Both the position numbers and the translations under genes were made by a program. From contig CATNEN010000038.1 in assembly GCA_950097015.1 (NCBI GenBank), forward strand, positions 8,194,001 through 8,258,000: a stretch of DNA of 64,000 nucleotides, given 5' to 3'. Below the pieces are notes generated by a model that was not told where the DNA came from, did no database searches, and saw nothing but the letters and a program-made list of their open reading frames with translations. Positions 45,364 to 56,800 of the stretch are shown here, piece by piece (the first letter of the stretch is position 1; each line of letters starts with the position of its first letter). This DNA comes from Macrostomum hystrix (Eukaryota > Platyhelminthes > Macrostomidae).

Positions 45364-45449
45364 GTCCAGAGAGCCGTTCGTGTGTCTAAGAATAGAATTG
45401 GCCTCAGAAGTTGAGTTGTCTTTAGAAAAAACCTACTCACGCAGCCAGG

Positions 45450-45458
45450 CTTTTTATC
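45450..45458 (-). promoter_or_regulatory. TATA-like box upstream of serine protease
   Basis: Minus-strand GATAAAAAG lies about 90 bp upstream of the protease ATG at 45363. It fits a start about 30 bp further on, but it is a weak match to TATAAA. Confidence 0.3.
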
Positions 45459-45959
45459 GTGTACCAGGGAATGTGACAAAGTCGACGTTTTGCCTGAGAA
45501 AGTGACACACAGCGCAATGTTTCTGGCTTTTTCATTGTCCTTGCAGCTTGTGCTGGTATCTTGCGCTCCTGTGCTCACGGTTTGTGGGCGGCTTTGAGAA
45601 ATGTCAGCGAAACGGCATTCGCATCTAGCTATCCAACTGCGAGTAGCTCTTATCTAAGACTCAGTTGTGCGTGAGGTTCGGCACGTCTGACTCTGACTCT
45701 GGAGTCGTTGCAACACAATGCGCCTATGAGCTGTTAGGATTAAGAAATTTGCTGAATAATCAGTACGAGTATAGCTGAGCAGACCAATGTTGGCAACGCA
45801 TGATAGAAATCGAAGCTGCGATCGGGGTTCGATCGAAGTTTTAAATTCTTTTGCGGAGGGTATCATTCAATCATTTGGTCTCGCTGGTTCATAGAAAAGT
45901 AAAGAGAGGCAGAGAGAATCTGAGGGATACAGAGAGAGATAGTTAGAAAGGCAAAAAGA

Positions 45960-47385
45960 GTCAAGGAGAGTCAGAGAGAGTCAAGAGAGTCAGAGAGAGT
46001 CAGAGAGAGTCAGAGAGAGTCGGAGAGAGTCAGAGAGAGTCGGAGAGAGTCAGAGAGAGTCAGGGAGAGCCAGAATGAGGCATAGAGAATCAGAGAGAGT
46101 CAGAGAGAGTCAGAGAGAGTCAGAGACAGTCAGAGTGAGTCAGGGAGAGTCAGAGAGAGTCAGATAGAGTCAGGGAGAGTCAGAGAGAGTCAGAGAGAGT
46201 CGGAGAGAGTCAGAGAGAGTCAGGGAGAGCCAGAATGAGGCATAGAGAATCAGAGAGAGTCAGAGAGAGTCAGAGAGAGTCAGAGACAGTCAGAGTGAGT
46301 CAGGGAGAGTCAGAGAGAATCAGATAGAGTCAGGGAGAGTCAGAGAGAGTCAGATAGAGTCAGGGAGAGTCAGAGAGAGTCAGAGAGAGTCGGAGAGAGT
46401 CAGAGAGAGTCAGGGAGAGTCAGAGACAGTCAGAGTGAGTCAGGGAGAGTCAGAGAGAGTCAGATAGAGTCAGAGAGAGCCAGAGAGAGTCAGAGAGAGA
46501 GTCGGAGAGAGTCAGATAGAGTCAGGGAGAGTCAGAGAGAGTCAGAGAGAGTCAGAGAGAGTCAGAGACAGTCAGAGACAGTCAGAGTGAGTCAGGGAGA
46601 GTCAGATAGAGCCAGATAGAGTCAGGGAGAGTCAGAGAGAGTCAGAGAGAGTCGGAGAGAGTCAGAGAGAGTCAGGGAGAGCCAGAATGAGGCATAGAGA
46701 ATCAGAGAGAGTCAGAGAGAGTCAGAGAGAGTCAGAGACAGTCAGAGTGAGTCAGGGAGAGTCAGAGAGAATCAGATAGAGTCAGGGAGAGTCAGAGAGA
46801 GTCAGATAGAGTCAGGGAGAGTCAGAGAGAGTCAGAGAGAGTCGGAGAGAGTCAGAGAGAGTCAGGGAGAGTCAGAGACAGTCAGAGTGAGTCAGGGAGA
46901 GTCAGAGAGAGTCAGATAGAGTCAGAGAGAGCCAGAGAGAGTCAGAGAGAGCCAGATAGAGTCAGGGAGAGTCAGAGAGAGTCAGAGAGAGTCGGAGAGA
47001 GTCAGAGAGAGTCAGGGAGAGCCAGAATGAGGCATAGAGAATCAGAGAGAGTCAGAGAGAGTCAGAGAGAGTCAGAGACAGTCAGAGTGAGTCAGGGAGA
47101 GTCAGAGAGAATCAGATAGAGTCAGGGAGAGTCAGAGAGAGTCAGATAGAGTCAGGGAGAGTCAGAGAAAGTCAGAGAGAGTCAGAGAGAGTCAGAGACA
47201 GTCAGAGACAGTCAGAGTGAGTCAGGGAGAGTCAGATAGAGTCAGAGAGAGCCAGAGAGAGTCAGAGAGAGTCCGAGAGAGTCAGAGTGAGTCAGGGAGA
47301 GCCAGAAAGAGTCAGAGAGAGTCAGAGAGAGCCAGAGAGAGTCAGAGAGAGTCCGAGAGAGTCAGAGAGAGTCAGAGAGAGGCAA
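45960..47385. repeat. Large array, 10-bp unit gtcagagaga with higher-order repeats
   Basis: About 140 copies of gtcagagaga with variants agggaga, agacagt, atagagt and cggagaga. A marker segment (gccagaatgaggcatagaga) recurs at about 46069, 46229, 46681 and 47023, each time in the same longer context. This shows duplication of blocks of 150-450 bp on top of the 10-bp unit. Confidence 0.97.
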
Positions 47386-47389
47386 GCAT

Positions 47390-47835
47390 TTGCATGGCTA
47401 TTTGTAAAAGAATATAGCAACAAAAGTAGAAAGAACTGAAATAAATCTCGCTTTGAGATTACGTTAAATAGTGTATTATTTGCTCCTGCCGTTTTAGGAT
47501 TGAGAATTTTTGGATGCAAAGTTAAGCAATATACATTTGCAAGCAACTTTAAATAAACAAACAAAACAAACATGAAAAGCTAAATGCAATCGTTTGCATT
47601 GGGCTCTTCAGTTCGCTATGACATTACGTGAAACGAGGTTCTACTAAAAGAATTTGAACATGGAGCTAGTTTTATTACTCATAAAACTCAACAACTTTAC
47701 AATGCTGTTAGTGATAGAATAATTAGAATCCTGGAGGTAGTAGCGAGTAGTTAAAAACAGTGAAACAGAACATTGTTGGCACAAAAATTCTATGCCACTG
47801 AGAGTTCTGTAGGTTCCCCAAAACTAAACTAAACT
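47390..47835. other. AT-rich spacer, nothing recognised
   Basis: Unique AT-rich sequence without a supported gene. Confidence 0.45.
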
Positions 47836-47839
47836 CTTC

Positions 47840-48345
47840 TCGTCACCTGTAACTATAGTACGTCACCTGTAACTATAGTACGTCACCTGTAACTGTGGTA
47901 CATCACCTGTAACTATCGTACATCACCTGTAACTATGGTACATGACCTGTAACTATAGTACGTCACCTGTAACTGTGGTACATCACCTGTAACTATGGTA
48001 CATCACCTGTAACTATGGTACGTCACCTGTAACTGTGGTACGTCACCTGTAACTATGGTACATCACCTGTAACTATGGTACATCACCTGTAACTATGGTA
48101 CGTCACCTGTAACTATGGTACGTCACCTGTAACTAAGGTGCGTCACCTGTAACTATGGTACGTCACCTGTAACTAAGGTGCGTCACCTGTAACTATGGTA
48201 CGTCACCTGTAACTAAGGTACGTCACCTGTAACTAAGGTACGTCACCTGTAACTATGGTACGTCACCTGTAACTATGGTACGTCTCCTGTAACTAAGGTA
48301 CGTCACCTGTAACTAAGGTACGTCACCTGTAACTAAGGTACGTCA
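47840..48345. repeat. Minisatellite, 20-bp unit, downstream of Wnt
   Basis: About 25 copies of cgtcacctgtaactatggta, with cgt/cat, tat/taa and gta/gtg variants. It ends about 95 bp past the Wnt stop codon, so it may lie in the Wnt 3' UTR. On the Wnt strand the unit contains TTACAGGTGA. Confidence 0.96.
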
Positions 48346-48439
48346 CCACCTGCTAGATTAGATCTGTCAAGTGTTATACTTATATAGAAGTTGGATAGTA
48401 ATCAGTGACCCCCTCCCAGGTATTTCAGCGCCCGTATTG

Positions 48440-51400
48440 TCAGGTGCAGAAGGCCTTAGAAATTGTGCAGGAGTCGCAGACGACCCTAAATGGTTGCCTT
48501 AGCAACCGACAGGTCTTCCGTTTGCACTCCGGATGCTCGCCTGGATAGGTGACTGAGCGAACACTGTAGGGACGACCGCAGCACATGACGCTGCAGAGCA
48601 CCTCCCGGCGGTACTGGCTGTTGTCCCCGAAGGTCAGTCCTTGAAGTAGGCTTTGACCAGCCGGGGTGTTGTCCTGTAAACACTCTCTGCAATGGTTTCA
48701 GAAGAGAATATGTGTGGATGGTATGTTATTAGCGGTCGAAGTATATACAGGCCTGCGATCGGAGGTGAGCGAGTGGCACAGCCGTCTAACGCGTTTTTCT
48801 CTCATACCAAGGTCCCTGAGCTCGAATCAGCGGCGAGGCCACATTCATTTGGGTCGCCACGGCGGAGAGAAGGCTTAACAGTAGAAAGAGCTCACTATTT
48901 TTCACTCTGGGGAAGACCACGAGGGCTATTTCAAATACCCACAGCCGACTTCAAGATAGCTGCCAAACCGAGTGACCGATTTTCGTGGAATTCCGCAATG
49001 CGGATCAAAATTTTCCGCTTTTTACGATGGACAAACTTTCAAAGCAGTCGGACATCAGCACCGTCGAGATATTCAGCGATTCTTGTCGAAGACCGTGGAC
49101 TTTCTACTGCTAAGGGCGTGTCTTGCAATCTACGCCCTCGAGGGCCAATCTGAGAGGTCACATGAGAGAAGCCAGCTCACCTCTCGTGCGTAGCCGAGCA
49201 ATAGTCGATGGAGTGCTCGTGGAACAGCAGGACAGTGTTTGGCGGCAGGCCTTTGACTGTACGGTGCCCGAAGCAGAGCGGCTGCAGGGACAGGGGATTG
49301 ATTGGCTGCCTGTCTGCCGCTGATGCGTGCGGACAGGCCTCTTCATAGCCAGCGTAGCCGGACCGGTCGAATATGGCTTTGCGCATCTCGTGCTGCAAAT
49401 ACCAGTTCACAAAATTCAATTGAGCCAAATTTACTGCCGACTAATTATTATCCCCAGCTGAAAAATTATCCCACTCGGTCAACACATTATTTCACTCTGA
49501 CAACAGATATATCCCCTTAGGCTCCCGTGCACTCACTGTATCATAGATTCGCATGAGAACATCCAGCGGGTTTTTGCCAGTCCTGCGGAACAGACTGCCG
49601 GCTAGTAGCAACTGCTGGGATGACTGCTGCTGCTGCTGCTGCCACCAGGAGCCGCCGCCGACACCGTAGTGCAGCACCCGGTGACAGGTGCGCACAGAGC
49701 AGGCGGCGCTGGTGCCGTGACACTTGCACCTGACAGCCTCGGCATGCCTACTAGCCTTCATGCCAACCAGGTAATTGTGCCCGTTCACCAGCTCCGCAAA
49801 CGAGTCGTAAGCTTCACCAACTGCGCGCATCGAAGCTCCCGACGTCTCCGACAGCCGACGCCGCTTCTTCGTCAGCCGGCCCAGAGCCAGGAACTTCCTG
49901 GCCAGCCGGTCGCCAGCCCGGAGGCTGTCGCTGCAGCCGCCAGACTTGAAGTCGTCAAGCTGGAAGCCGACTGGCAGTTTGGCTGCGAGCCAAGCTGGAG
50001 CTCCGCCGCCCCTGCCCACCCTGCACGGACACTGGCTGAGGCGGCCGCGAGCACAATCCGATGCCATTGTGACTGTCAGTACAAAGCCGGCGAGGGCTCG
50101 AACCATGGCGTGCTCAGCTGTTACTGGAAAATCCAGTTCAGTGTTAGTGAATACATGATTAATGATAAGAATAATAATAATTTACCGAGGACTGCAGGCA
50201 ATGGCACATCATTTAGTGACACAATTCGGCACATTTCACTGCCTCCTGAGAACACACGCACACAGATACTGTACAAAGGCACACGCTCACACAAGTGTGA
50301 GCATCTGCCCTGACTTTCTCATCGTCACTGTGTCTTGGAGGTTGGCCCTCAAGGGCGCAAATTGCACCACAAGCCCCCAGCGCCTAAAATGAAGTATAAT
50401 CGAGCTCAAGGAACTTGGTGCAAGAGGCAAGCGCGTTAGACCACTCTGCCACTCACCCCCCCCCCGAGTACAGGATTACAAAATGCAAGTCTGCTTTGAG
50501 TTCCAGCTACTCACAAGCCTGCAGTTCAGGAGCCAGTCGGGGCAGCTGCAGCAGCGAGCTGCAGTTCCACCGGAAGTAGCGGAACTGGGAGCCGCAGATT
50601 TCCACAGTGGCTCTCGCTGCGTCAGTCAAAGCGGCCAGGGTTGCGGGTCTCTGCGGCGAGCGCTGGCAGAACCGCGCCTGAGCCCTGCTGAAAATTTGCC
50701 GCCTGTGCAGTGCCGAACAAACGGCCACGCCAACTTCAGGTGGGCTTTCAGTCCGATGAAGGGCTCTGCAGGTGTCAGCAGGATGCGTGAACACCGATGC
50801 ATAAATCAGGAACAACTCGACGCATCAATCAGGAACAACTCGACGCATCAATCAGGAACAACTCGACGCATCAATCAGAAACAACTCGATGCATCAATCA
50901 GAAACAACTCGACGCATCAATCAGGAACAACTCGATGCATCAATCAGGAACAACTCGATGCATCAATCAGGAACAACTCGACGCATCAATCAGGAACAAC
51001 TCGATGCATCAATCAGAAAGAACTCGACGCATCAATCAGGAACAACTCGACGCATCAATCAGGAACAACTCGACGCATCAATCAGAAAGAACTCGACGCA
51101 TCAATCAGAAAGAACTCAACGCATCAATCAGAAACAACTCGACGCATCAATCAGAAACAACTCGACGCATCAATCAGGAACAACTCGACGCATCAATCAG
51201 GAACAACTCGACGCATCAATCAGGAACAACTCGACGCATCAATCAGAAAGAACTCGACGCATCAATCAGGAACAACTCGACGCATCAATCAGAAAGAACT
51301 CGACGCATCAATCAGAAAGAACTCGACGCATCAATCAGAAACAACTCGACGCATCAATCAGAAAGAACTCGACGCATCAATCAGGAACAACTCGACGCAT

Positions 51401-51873
51401 CAATCAGGAACAACTCGACGCATCAATCAGGAACAACTCGACGCATCAATCAGAAAGAACTCGACGCATCAATCAGGAACAACTCGACGCATCAATCAGA
51501 AAGAACTCGACGCATCAATCAGAAAGAACTCGATGCATCAATCAGGAACAACTCGACGCATCAATCAGGAACAACTCGATGCATCAATCAGGAACAACTC
51601 GACGCATCAATCAGGAACAACTCGACGCATCAATCAGGAACAACTCGACGCATCAATCAGGAATAACTCGATGCATTCAGTCAGTAAAATACAAAAACAA
51701 GCTATTTACTGACTATAATTAATAAAGTCTTATCGAACTCACAGCCATTCGATTCCGGTGGTGAAATGCAGCAACATCAGCAGCAGCAGAAGCAGCAACA
51801 GCAGCAGTCGAAGCGATGGCACACTGAAATCTCTTCGCCTTCTATCGGATGCTTCAACAAACAACCTGGACAT
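48440..51873 (-). CDS. Wnt family secreted ligand, 5 exons, 475 aa
   Basis: Exons in transcript order are 51873-51743, 50765-50515, 50123-49537, 49392-49181 and 48686-48440. All phases agree, giving 476 codons with the stop. Wnts are lipid-modified ligands for Frizzled receptors. Met is followed by about 19 polar residues and a leucine-rich signal segment (LRLLLLLLLLLLMLLHF). Family marks follow: CGSQFRYFRWNCSSL, SDCARGRLSQCPC, VRCKCHGTSAACSVRTC with the acylated serine conserved (about residue 266), PPNTVLLFHEHSIDYC, VMCCGRPY, and a cysteine-rich C-terminus ending ISKAFCT. The HNNEAGR motif is degenerate (GHNYLVGM). A polyglutamine insert (WWQQQQQQSSQQ) lies shortly after the acylation site. 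SVRTCHRVL is somewhat Wnt11-like, but I would not assign a subfamily. Intron 1 holds a 23-bp array, intron 2 a SINE, and intron 4 a SINE with a nested element. Confidence 0.93.
48758..49160 (+). mobile_element. SINE (family A) interrupted by a small TIR element, Wnt intron 4
   Basis: The head and first body segment lie at 48758-48875 (gagtggcacagccgtctaac, ccctgagctcgaatcagcgg, gaggccacattcatttgggt, ggcggagagaaggctt). The next body segment resumes at about 49114-49160 (gggcgtgtcttgcaatctac, gccctcgagggccaa). In uninterrupted copies these two segments are contiguous, so the 235 bp between them is a later insertion. Confidence 0.85.
48879..49109. mobile_element. Small nested element with 10-bp inverted ends
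   Basis: The inserted segment begins cagtagaaag (48879-48888) and ends ctttctactg (49100-49109), perfect 10-bp inverted repeats. The flanks are ttaa and ctaa. At 231 bp with no frame, it looks like a MITE. The family is uncertain; a TTAA flank would suggest piggyBac-like insertion, but the match is imperfect. Confidence 0.65.
50163..50456 (-). mobile_element. SINE (family A), near full length, inverted, Wnt intron 2
   Basis: On the minus strand the head is gagtggcagagtggtctaac followed by a degraded B-box (ccttgagctcgattat). Then come gcgctgggggcttgtggtgc, ccttgagggccaacctccaa, tgagaaagtcagggcagatg, gtgtgagcgtgtgcc, the gtgccattgcctgcagtcct block and an (att)n tail. It supplies both head and tail in one copy. 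Confidence 0.85.
50800..51670. repeat. Minisatellite, 23-bp unit, Wnt intron 1
   Basis: About 38 copies of aactcgacgcatcaatcagg then aac, with agg/aga, aac/aag and gac/gat variants in mixed order. Long plus-strand frames (up to 409 codons) come from the repeat and do not represent a gene. It ends about 35 bp before the exon 2 acceptor. Confidence 0.97.
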
Positions 51874-51961
51874 TGCGTGTCAGGATCAACTTTGGTAGAA
51901 TTTGCTGAAGCCACAAACCAGACTTTGATGGCCGCCGGCCTACGTAATTTTCTCCGCTCGC

Positions 51962-51967
51962 TTTATA
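51962..51967 (-). promoter_or_regulatory. TATA box of Wnt gene
   Basis: Plus-strand TTTATA reads TATAAA on minus (context GCTATAAAGCG), about 90 bp upstream of the Wnt ATG at 51873. This fits a short 5' leader. Confidence 0.4.
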
Positions 51968-52179
51968 GCCCGCTCCGGCTCAGATTATATGGCCCTTTCT
52001 CTGAACAGTCCCTGGGGTCTTTGATCTCCGCCGCTCTTGGCCCTTCTAAGAGCCATGCGACTCGGCCCGACGTATCCACGGTTAGCACCAGGAGTGTACG
52101 CTGCTGGCTGTGTGGCGTAAAGAAATTAAGAACTGAGAGACAGAGAGGGAGAGGGGAAAGCGAGGGGTGTCAGTAGGTC

Positions 52180-53840
52180 GGTCCGTTCCTATTTCGGAGC
52201 GCAGCAATGGGTCTTTACGACTTGTCATAAATCAGCGGTTCCAGTTTCAGATCCACAATGACCACTCTGGCCAGCTAGCTGGCGGCGTTTCGGGGGGATG
52301 ATAAAGTTAGAAAAAAACAACACAAAAGGAACCAGGGCCGGCTTTACGGGGGACACGCAGAGACTTGTAATTATCCCGCCTACACAGGGCCACCTGACTA
52401 AGCCTTCTTTAGCCGCAATCGTCGATTCGTCTCCAACGAAGTTCACAAATTTGATAAAATAAATTTGTTGCGTTTTTTAAGCTTCCAATCTTTATCAAAA
52501 GGCTTTGCAAACTTTTTTTAGAAAAATGAGATAATTTTCTGAGGTTCTATCCCAGTTTCTGTCCTTGAGCTGGCTATAAATTTAGATTTCCCATTGCTTC
52601 AATTTTCCCACTGGGAAACGGTTAGCATATTTTAGCAAGGCTGGTACTTCTTAGTACACCTGCCCCTTTGTACAATTCCATCTTTGGAGTAATTTTCGTG
52701 CGTGCACAGTTCTCGGTTAATTAAGTAAGTCAAAGCAATTAAATACGCCATCTCAGGTGAAAGTGGAACCGAAAGTAGGAATTATTGGCAGTGTAACGTT
52801 GCTAATCAGAAATGTATGTTTTCCCGCTTCGAAAATATAGTGTTGAAATTGAAAAGAGCAATTTAATCAAATTTAAAAGCAGGATTAATCATTGATAATT
52901 TCCAAAAAATGTTTCCTTACGATATCTGTAACAAAAGAGGAAATTACAGGAAACAAGCAAAGTTAGGCGATAGACTCAGTAATCCTTTAAGAAAAATCTC
53001 AGTACCACAATAATCTAACCTTGGTACTTGAGTACTCTAGTACTTAAGTCCTCGATTACTCCAGTACTCAAGCACTTAAGTACTTGCGTACTTTAGCATA
53101 AAAGTGCTTGAGTACTTAAGTGTTGTAGCATTTTAGTACTCCTGTACTCTAGCAATTTTGAACTCTAGTACAGCCCTGCTTTCTGCTCTAGTACAGCCAG
53201 CTTTAACACAATTTACTTAGTATCGACATAATTAAGTTTTATTATAACAAGAAGCCGAAACCAGAAAGCCGTGTTAACTTCGGCGCTTGATTAATATCGC
53301 TAGATTAAGCTAACTTCCGTTTCGTTGCTTATTTAACTAATGGGTTCAGATGGGTTCAAAGCAATTTTTGCGTTTGTTCATATTTCAGGTTTCATACTCA
53401 TTAGACTCCTTAGTAATTAGTAAGCTAATTTTGCTTCGTTAACTGCGAACAAATCAAGTTGCTAATAAAATACGAAACTCCAAAAAAGCAGGAAAAAAAT
53501 TTCATTTGTGATGGAACATCTAGAAAAAATTCAATGAATCATAACAATCCTAAAGATGAAACCGCTGATTTAGGCTGACATTTGATCATAAAAATGGGAA
53601 TCAAGATTATCCGAGATTTGAGATCGGGGATCTTGGATCCCCAGAATCTCGTCAGAATTTCCACAGAAAGGCCTCTTAGAGAATCAGATGAGATTTCTGC
53701 AAGACTCTTCAGGAAATTTCTTAGAGCGCATGGTAGAGACAAAAAATATTTTCGTTAAAAATAGGATAATCATCTAAAATTGATGCCGTTTTCTAGAATA
53801 AAACTAATTAACTCAAATTCCGGACAGTAGAACCCAGTAA
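52180..53840. other. AT-rich spacer with a degenerate AGTACTT run
   Basis: Mostly unique. Between 53015 and 53175 the near-palindromic words agtacttaag, agtacttgag and agtactc recur irregularly. No gene was found. Confidence 0.5.
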
Positions 53841-53851
53841 TTTCAGCCTTT

Positions 53852-56800
53852 TCAGTTCTTCTGGCTCGACCTCAGACCGCGCTCAATCCAAGCATCGATG
53901 TCCTTCGCTTTGCGGTCTTCGCTAGTGTACCACAGGTTGGCTATGGTGTCCGCTGGCAGGGGGTCCAGGTTGTTACGGTGCTTCAGGCTGGCAATCTTGA
54001 TCGTCACGTAGGCCCTGAACTCCCTGTGCCTCTCCAGGGGCTGCTCCCGGTCGGCAATCTTGGCCAACTCATCAGGCTCCAGCACCACCGGACTGCGGAC
54101 CAGAATCATCAGCGTCATCATCAGTAGGTTGTTCAGCTCCGATGCCAGCTTGTCAGCGCGCAACTCAGCCTCCGACTTGGCGAACAGGAGGCCGCCAACG
54201 CTGTGGCCCTTCTTCAGCGTCGGCAGGGGATTCTCCAGGAAGTCGTACACAACCGACGCTTCGGCTTGGGGGGAAGCCTTTCGAGTTGAAAGTTTTGAGT
54301 AATATTTGTCATTTAAAAAATCCCAAATCCCTCAGACGACCTACGGTATTCAGCTCGAATCAACGGTTGCTCAAAGAACTGTTATAGAAGCATTGAGTGC
54401 TCTGAGGTCTCAGAGTCGACTCCGCAATGAGGCCACATTAATTAAAGGCTTGGCATGAGCTTTTCGGTGTTACATTAATTTGATTTTTAAGTAGTCATAA
54501 AGATTTGGTAAAATATTTGCTCATTTTTGGCAATATGGTTTGATGACAAGTTTAAACGAGACTGAAGGGTGAAGCCGCGGAGAGAGTACTTGTGGGCTAG
54601 GTGAGGAACTTTCGCACACAAGGGCAAATCAAGGTAGAGTGATTAATGCACTGACTGACCAATAAAAAGTCAGGGCAGGTGTACGCACACCCCTGTGTGA
54701 GCATGTGCTCAGGGCTCAGTGGAAAGGGCCGAAAAGCCTCCTCGCTGCCTGTGGGTCTATTCTCCCCAACCGATGCGTCAATGCTCTTTTTGTCTTTTTT
54801 CGAGCTGTTCTTTTCTTTTCTGATCGTCAACTAACCTTCAAATTTTGCAGCGTCAGCGACCACTGCAGTGTCGCAGGTTCCTGACCAAACAGTCGCCAGA
54901 TTTGCATCACGTCCTTAATCATCTGGAAGCCCTGTGCCTTTGAGTACGGCTGGCCGACCTTTCCTTCAATGCAATCCTTTAGGGAGCTGTTGTACGTAGA
55001 ATGCAGCACGCATAGCTCGTTCCTGTCGTTAAACGTTACCATCAAAGTTATAGCGAAGCAGCGCTGACTGCTTATAAGCTTTCCTTTCATCAAGTGATGA
55101 TTGGGTATGCCTCCTAGGCGGCCAATAGGTCTTGTACGCCCGTCCGACTCAGTGAAGCCTCCGCCTATTGCAGTAACCGTGACGCCGATCCCCGAGTCCT
55201 GCGTGCGCTCGAACCCCGCGTAGCATCGGGTTAGGTGACAATGCTGGCCCAGTCGCAATTTCGCTACCGGCTCCGAAAGGCTACCGGACGGCAGGTGTCC
55301 GTATCTCTGAAGGTTTCGCAGAGCCTCGGCTAAAGTCAAACAAAACTGCACCCGCTGCCAGGCAAGGAGCGCTGTTTCGTTCTCCTTGGCGAGCATTTTC
55401 TGCAGCTTAGCAGCGAACTTGTGCCTGGAATGCGACAGGTTCAACAGGCAGTCCTCCGCCTGCTTCAGTGTGTAATCAACGCCAGCAAACATTTTACGAA
55501 CCACCGCGTGCAGGTCGATGCTCTCGTAGAACTCGCGGGCTACGTCGCTCTTCCACTCTGGTGTGTTCGGACTGGCTCCGCGGTTTTTATTCACCTTGGC
55601 AGCCGACCACAGCCTTCTGACCCACTTCAAGAAGCCCGCTTCAGACTTCCACTCAACGCTAAAGTTTAGCTTGACTATATTCATCACTATCTCATCGGCG
55701 TGTGTGCGAATCAGGTCCTGCCACGGGCTGGAGGGCTGGTCTTGTGAAGCGCCGGAGAAAAGCTTTTTTAGCTTCTCAACTTCATTAAACAGTTCGGTTC
55801 TCAGATCGTTTATCTTACGTTCTAGCGACTCCCTGATTTCAACATTCAGCAGGTGGAGCACAAAATTGTTAATCTGTTCGCGGTACTGCTGCTCTACTTC
55901 GTTATTCCGAATCTTGCTGTAAAGTCGTAGTGGTCCAAACTCCAGTTTGCGACATTCTCCAATGATTGTTTCCTCTTTCTGTTTGTGAATTTCGGTCAGT
56001 TCTCCAAGAAAGGCAGACTTGCATTCTTTTAGTTTGGCTTTGGTATCACGAAAGCTCTGAAATATTAGCTCTTTTGAGGCCTTCTCAATCTGCTGAGTGT
56101 CTTCACCTGCCTCATCGCCAGGGTCCCTAGTAAACACGTCAAATGTGCGCACTGACACCAGGAAGAGCGTAGATAGGGCGAGTTCCGTACGGCTTCTGCC
56201 GGTCTCCAGCAAGCAATCCTTCAGAGCTCTAACCATCGAGCGGTACTGGGTCTCGTAGTCCTGATTAAGACGCTTGATTTGCTCCGAATTTCCAGATAGA
56301 GGTGAGCGCTGTCGCAGCACAGACACGGGGTGAATGGACATTTTGCCGCTACTGCTGCCTGTCAGCTTGTACTTTTCCAGTTGATCTATCACCAGGCGCT
56401 GCTTGCGACGCTGGGTTTGAAGCCCGCTATCATGAAAGCGAGTGTTCGACGAGTCCTCTTCTGGATCTGATTCTCCGTCCATCTCCTCAGCTTCTGGGTC
56501 ATAGTCCACTTTGTTGATGACGAAGAAGATGCGCATATTGGGCACATTTGCCCTGAGGAAGAACAGAAATTCTCGATCCTGCGGGATAAAAAACAGTTCT
56601 CGACTGATTGAAAGAGCTCTATGCGGACGCTATTTTATTGTCTGTTCCGAACTCAATGCCTCACCGAATTTCCCAAGCCTTTGTTGCCGTCAATGATGTA
56701 TACCACAGTCTGGTGGTTGAAGCAAAACAGTTGTCGCAAGAGCCGCTCGCGCAGTTTGGGATCAAAGCAGTCGCCAGGTATCTCTAGGAACTGTACTCGC

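Noticed and set aside
50483-51712. Plus-strand frame of 409 codons (INQEQLDASIRNNSTHQSG)
   Set aside because: It is a 23-bp minisatellite in Wnt intron 1 and overlaps Wnt exon 2 on the other strand. No signal, domain or codon bias supports it.
52225-52446. Minus-strand frame of 73 codons upstream of the Wnt gene
   Set aside because: No domain, no signal peptide and no splice link to the Wnt exons; composition like the surrounding spacer.
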